5,254 bases of DNA, taken from an uncultured Ruminococcus sp. (GTDB lineage Bacteria > Bacillota > Clostridia > Oscillospirales > Ruminococcaceae). The notes under the pieces are model-generated. The model worked only from the letters and a program-made list of their open reading frames with translations. It made no database searches and was not told the DNA's origin. The stretch is taken from the NCBI GenBank assembly GCA_945876155.1, contig CAMCMW010000149.1, positions 1 through 5,254 of the forward strand, written 5' to 3'. The position numbers and the translations under genes are program-made. Below are positions 4,295-5,254 of the stretch, piece by piece (the stretch's first letter is position 1; each line of letters begins with the position of its first letter).

Positions 4295-4642
4295 ATGCCA
4301 AAAGGACAGCCAAAGAAACGATATAGCCCAGAGTTTAAAATCAAAGTAATAGAAACTATGCACAATGAAGGATTAAGTCACAGAGAAGCAGCAAGAAAAT
4401 TTGAAATACCAGCACATAATTCAGTAGCAAAATGGGAACGCATCTACCTTGAAGAAGGCAAAGAAGGACTCTGCATCGAACGTAGAGGACGCAAATCCAC
4501 TGGCAGACCTCCCAAGCTGGGAAAAAAGGTTGAGGAAGATTTAATAGCAGAAGTACAGCGACTTCGTGCGGAGAATGCATACTTAAAAAAATTGAATGCC
4601 TTGGTTTCCGAAAGGGTACGGCAAGAGAAAAATCACAAGTGA
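4295..4642 (+). CDS. IS150-group transposase OrfA (InsJ-like DNA-binding subunit)
   Basis: A 115-residue protein that binds the ends of the IS. Residues 8-55 (KRYSPEFKIKVIETMHNEGL through REAARKFEI and SVAKWERIYLEEG) form the first helix-turn-helix. A basic linker follows (RRGRKSTGRPPK, 63-74). Residues 78-104 (VEEDLIAEVQRLRAENAYLK, then KLNALV) form a leucine-zipper-like coiled coil for multimerisation. The order is that of InsJ of IS150, although InsJ itself is longer (about 170 residues) and has a second HTH, so this is a shorter variant. The RBS is the run AAAGGGGGG (4279-4287), 7 nt before the ATG. The zipper codons contain the A7 slippery site, so part of the ribosomes should shift into orfB; the rest end at TGA 4640. 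The unshifted protein usually acts as an inhibitor in IS3-family elements. Confidence 0.9.
   Translation: MPKGQPKKRYSPEFKIKVIETMHNEGLSHREAARKFEIPAHNSVAKWERIYLEEGKEGLCIERRGRKSTGRPPKLGKKVEEDLIAEVQRLRAENAYLKKLNALVSERVRQEKNHK
4585..4591 (+). promoter_or_regulatory. -1 programmed frameshift site A_AAA_AAA
   Basis: Seven A residues are in the right phase: orfA reads TTA-AAA-AAA-TTG, so both tRNA-Lys can slip back one base and go on with ATT (4591-4593) in the orfB frame. A GGAG (4570-4573) lies 11 nt upstream, the distance at which Shine-Dalgarno-like sequences are known to boost -1 frameshifting in dnaX and IS elements. The frames overlap from 4534 to 4642. Confidence 0.8.
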
Positions 4643-5254
4643 TTTGGGAACTGAGGCATGAATTTAAGATATGGCTGCTCATAGATATCGCCGGAATCCC
4701 TCGCAGCACATATTACTATTACAGCAAACAGTTTAATTCTCCAAAACCTGACAAATATGCTGATGTCAAAGCAGAAATCAGACGTATTTATGATGAAAGC
4801 AAAGGACGTTACGGATATAGGAGAATAACAAAAGAACTGAAGAAAAAGTATGTTATCAATCATAAGACCGTACAGAAATTAATGCGCAAAATGGGCATTT
4901 TCTGCCGTGTCCGTATGCGTAAGTACAATTCGTACAAAGGAGATGTCGGAAGAATAGCACCTAATCTTCTTGAACGTGACTTCAAGGCAGAAAAGCCAAA
5001 TCAGAAGTGGGTAACGGATGTTACGGAATTTGCTCTATTTGGAATCAAGCTGTATCTTTCACCTATAATTGATTTGTATAATGGTGAGGTTGTTTCATAC
5101 AATTTAAGCCGTCATCCAAATCTTGCACAGACCACGGATATGCTTGAAAAAGCATTCGCAAAAATTCCCGATAACACCAATCTTATTCTGCATTCAGATC
5201 AAGGCTGGCAGTATCAGCATAAGCATTATCAGAAAATGCTCAAAGATAAGGGAA
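4591..5254 (+). CDS. IS150-group transposase OrfB (InsK-like DDE integrase), 3' end beyond window
   Basis: This is the catalytic part, made as an OrfAB fusion after the frameshift and given here from the first shifted codon. The frame is open without a stop to the window end. About 221 residues are visible. It starts with a helical region (QVIWELRHEFKIWLLIDIAG, then IPRSTYYYY), followed by an HTH_21 segment (KPDKYADVKAEIRRIYDESK, GRYGYRRIT, INHKTVQKLMRKMG) and the rve integrase core (KPNQKWVTDVTEFALFGIKL, YLSPIIDLYNGEVVSY, LILHSDQGWQYQ). The first two catalytic Asp codons are at 5017-5019 and 5197-5199, 60 residues apart, as in this family. The Glu and the C-terminus lie outside. The match to E. 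coli InsK is extensive. No ATG starts the frame; a GTG at 4639 could give a free OrfB, but frameshifting is more likely. Confidence 0.9.
   Translation, partial: MECLGFRKGTAREKSQVIWELRHEFKIWLLIDIAGIPRSTYYYYSKQFNSPKPDKYADVKAEIRRIYDESKGRYGYRRITKELKKKYVINHKTVQKLMRKMGIFCRVRMRKYNSYKGDVGRIAPNLLERDFKAEKPNQKWVTDVTEFALFGIKLYLSPIIDLYNGEVVSYNLSRHPNLAQTTDMLEKAFAKIPDNTNLILHSDQGWQYQHKHYQKMLKDKG

Larger units (their letters stand above)
4214..5254 (+). mobile_element. IS3-family insertion sequence, IS150 group (left part, truncated by window)
   Basis: The left end is placed at TGAAATGCTCCCCTTTTG, since IS3-family elements begin with TG and IS150-group ends resemble TGTACTGCACCCATTTTGTT. The element then has a promoter, orfA and orfB in the -1 frame. 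The right end, the rest of orfB with the catalytic Glu, and the right inverted repeat lie beyond the window, so target-site duplication cannot be tested (the candidate left copy is the TTT/CTTT just before 4214). An intact A7 slippery site and unbroken frames suggest it could be active. Confidence 0.88.

Overview
The window looks like the late end of a prophage, or a prophage remnant, in a low-to-medium GC Gram-positive bacterium of the class Clostridia (a Ruminococcus/Eubacterium-like gut or rumen organism is my best guess). The basis is strong AGGAGG-type ribosome binding sites, a BspA-type leucine-rich-repeat protein ending in the YYTGTEEQW cap, a clostridial-type holin/amidase lysis cassette, and an IS150-group insertion sequence. 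No taxonomic marker gene is present, so the organism is inferred.

Layout. (1) Positions 10-2744, plus strand: four tightly packed genes, namely a BspA-like LRR protein that is probably part of the tail or a surface adhesin, a two-helix holin-like protein, a zinc amidase endolysin with a C-terminal SH3-like region, and a membrane-anchored protein of unknown function. They overlap or lie 4-11 nt apart, so they look like one late transcript. (2) Positions 2753-2784: a hairpin with a T-run separates this transcript from the convergent genes. (3) Positions 2788-3934, minus strand: three genes, a 221-residue protein with a C-terminal XRE-type helix-turn-helix and two small very acidic proteins (65 and 59 residues). 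Each is preceded by a related hairpin-AGAAAG-RBS leader. They appear to be transcribed leftward from a consensus-perfect promoter (TTGACA, 17 nt, TATAAT) at 4060-4088, whose spacer holds a dyad that could be an operator. (4) Positions 3935-4213: leader, promoter and AT-rich sequence, with one possible leader peptide. (5) From 4214 to the window end: the left part of an IS3-family, IS150-group element. It has orfA, an A7 slippery site for -1 frameshifting, and orfB (DDE integrase) cut off by the window end. An inverted repeat can fold over the transposase RBS only in transcripts that enter from outside.

How it fits together. The plus-strand genes would recognise and lyse the host late in infection (LRR protein, holin, endolysin). 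The minus-strand operon is a candidate lysogeny or regulatory module with its own promoter. The IS lies about 125 bp upstream of that promoter, so whatever once stood beyond it has been displaced or lost. I see no integrase, attachment site, tRNA, rRNA or CRISPR array. No wholly new system is evident. The least explained items are the N-terminal part of the HTH protein, the two acidic proteins, the repeated leader hairpins and the basic leader reading frame.
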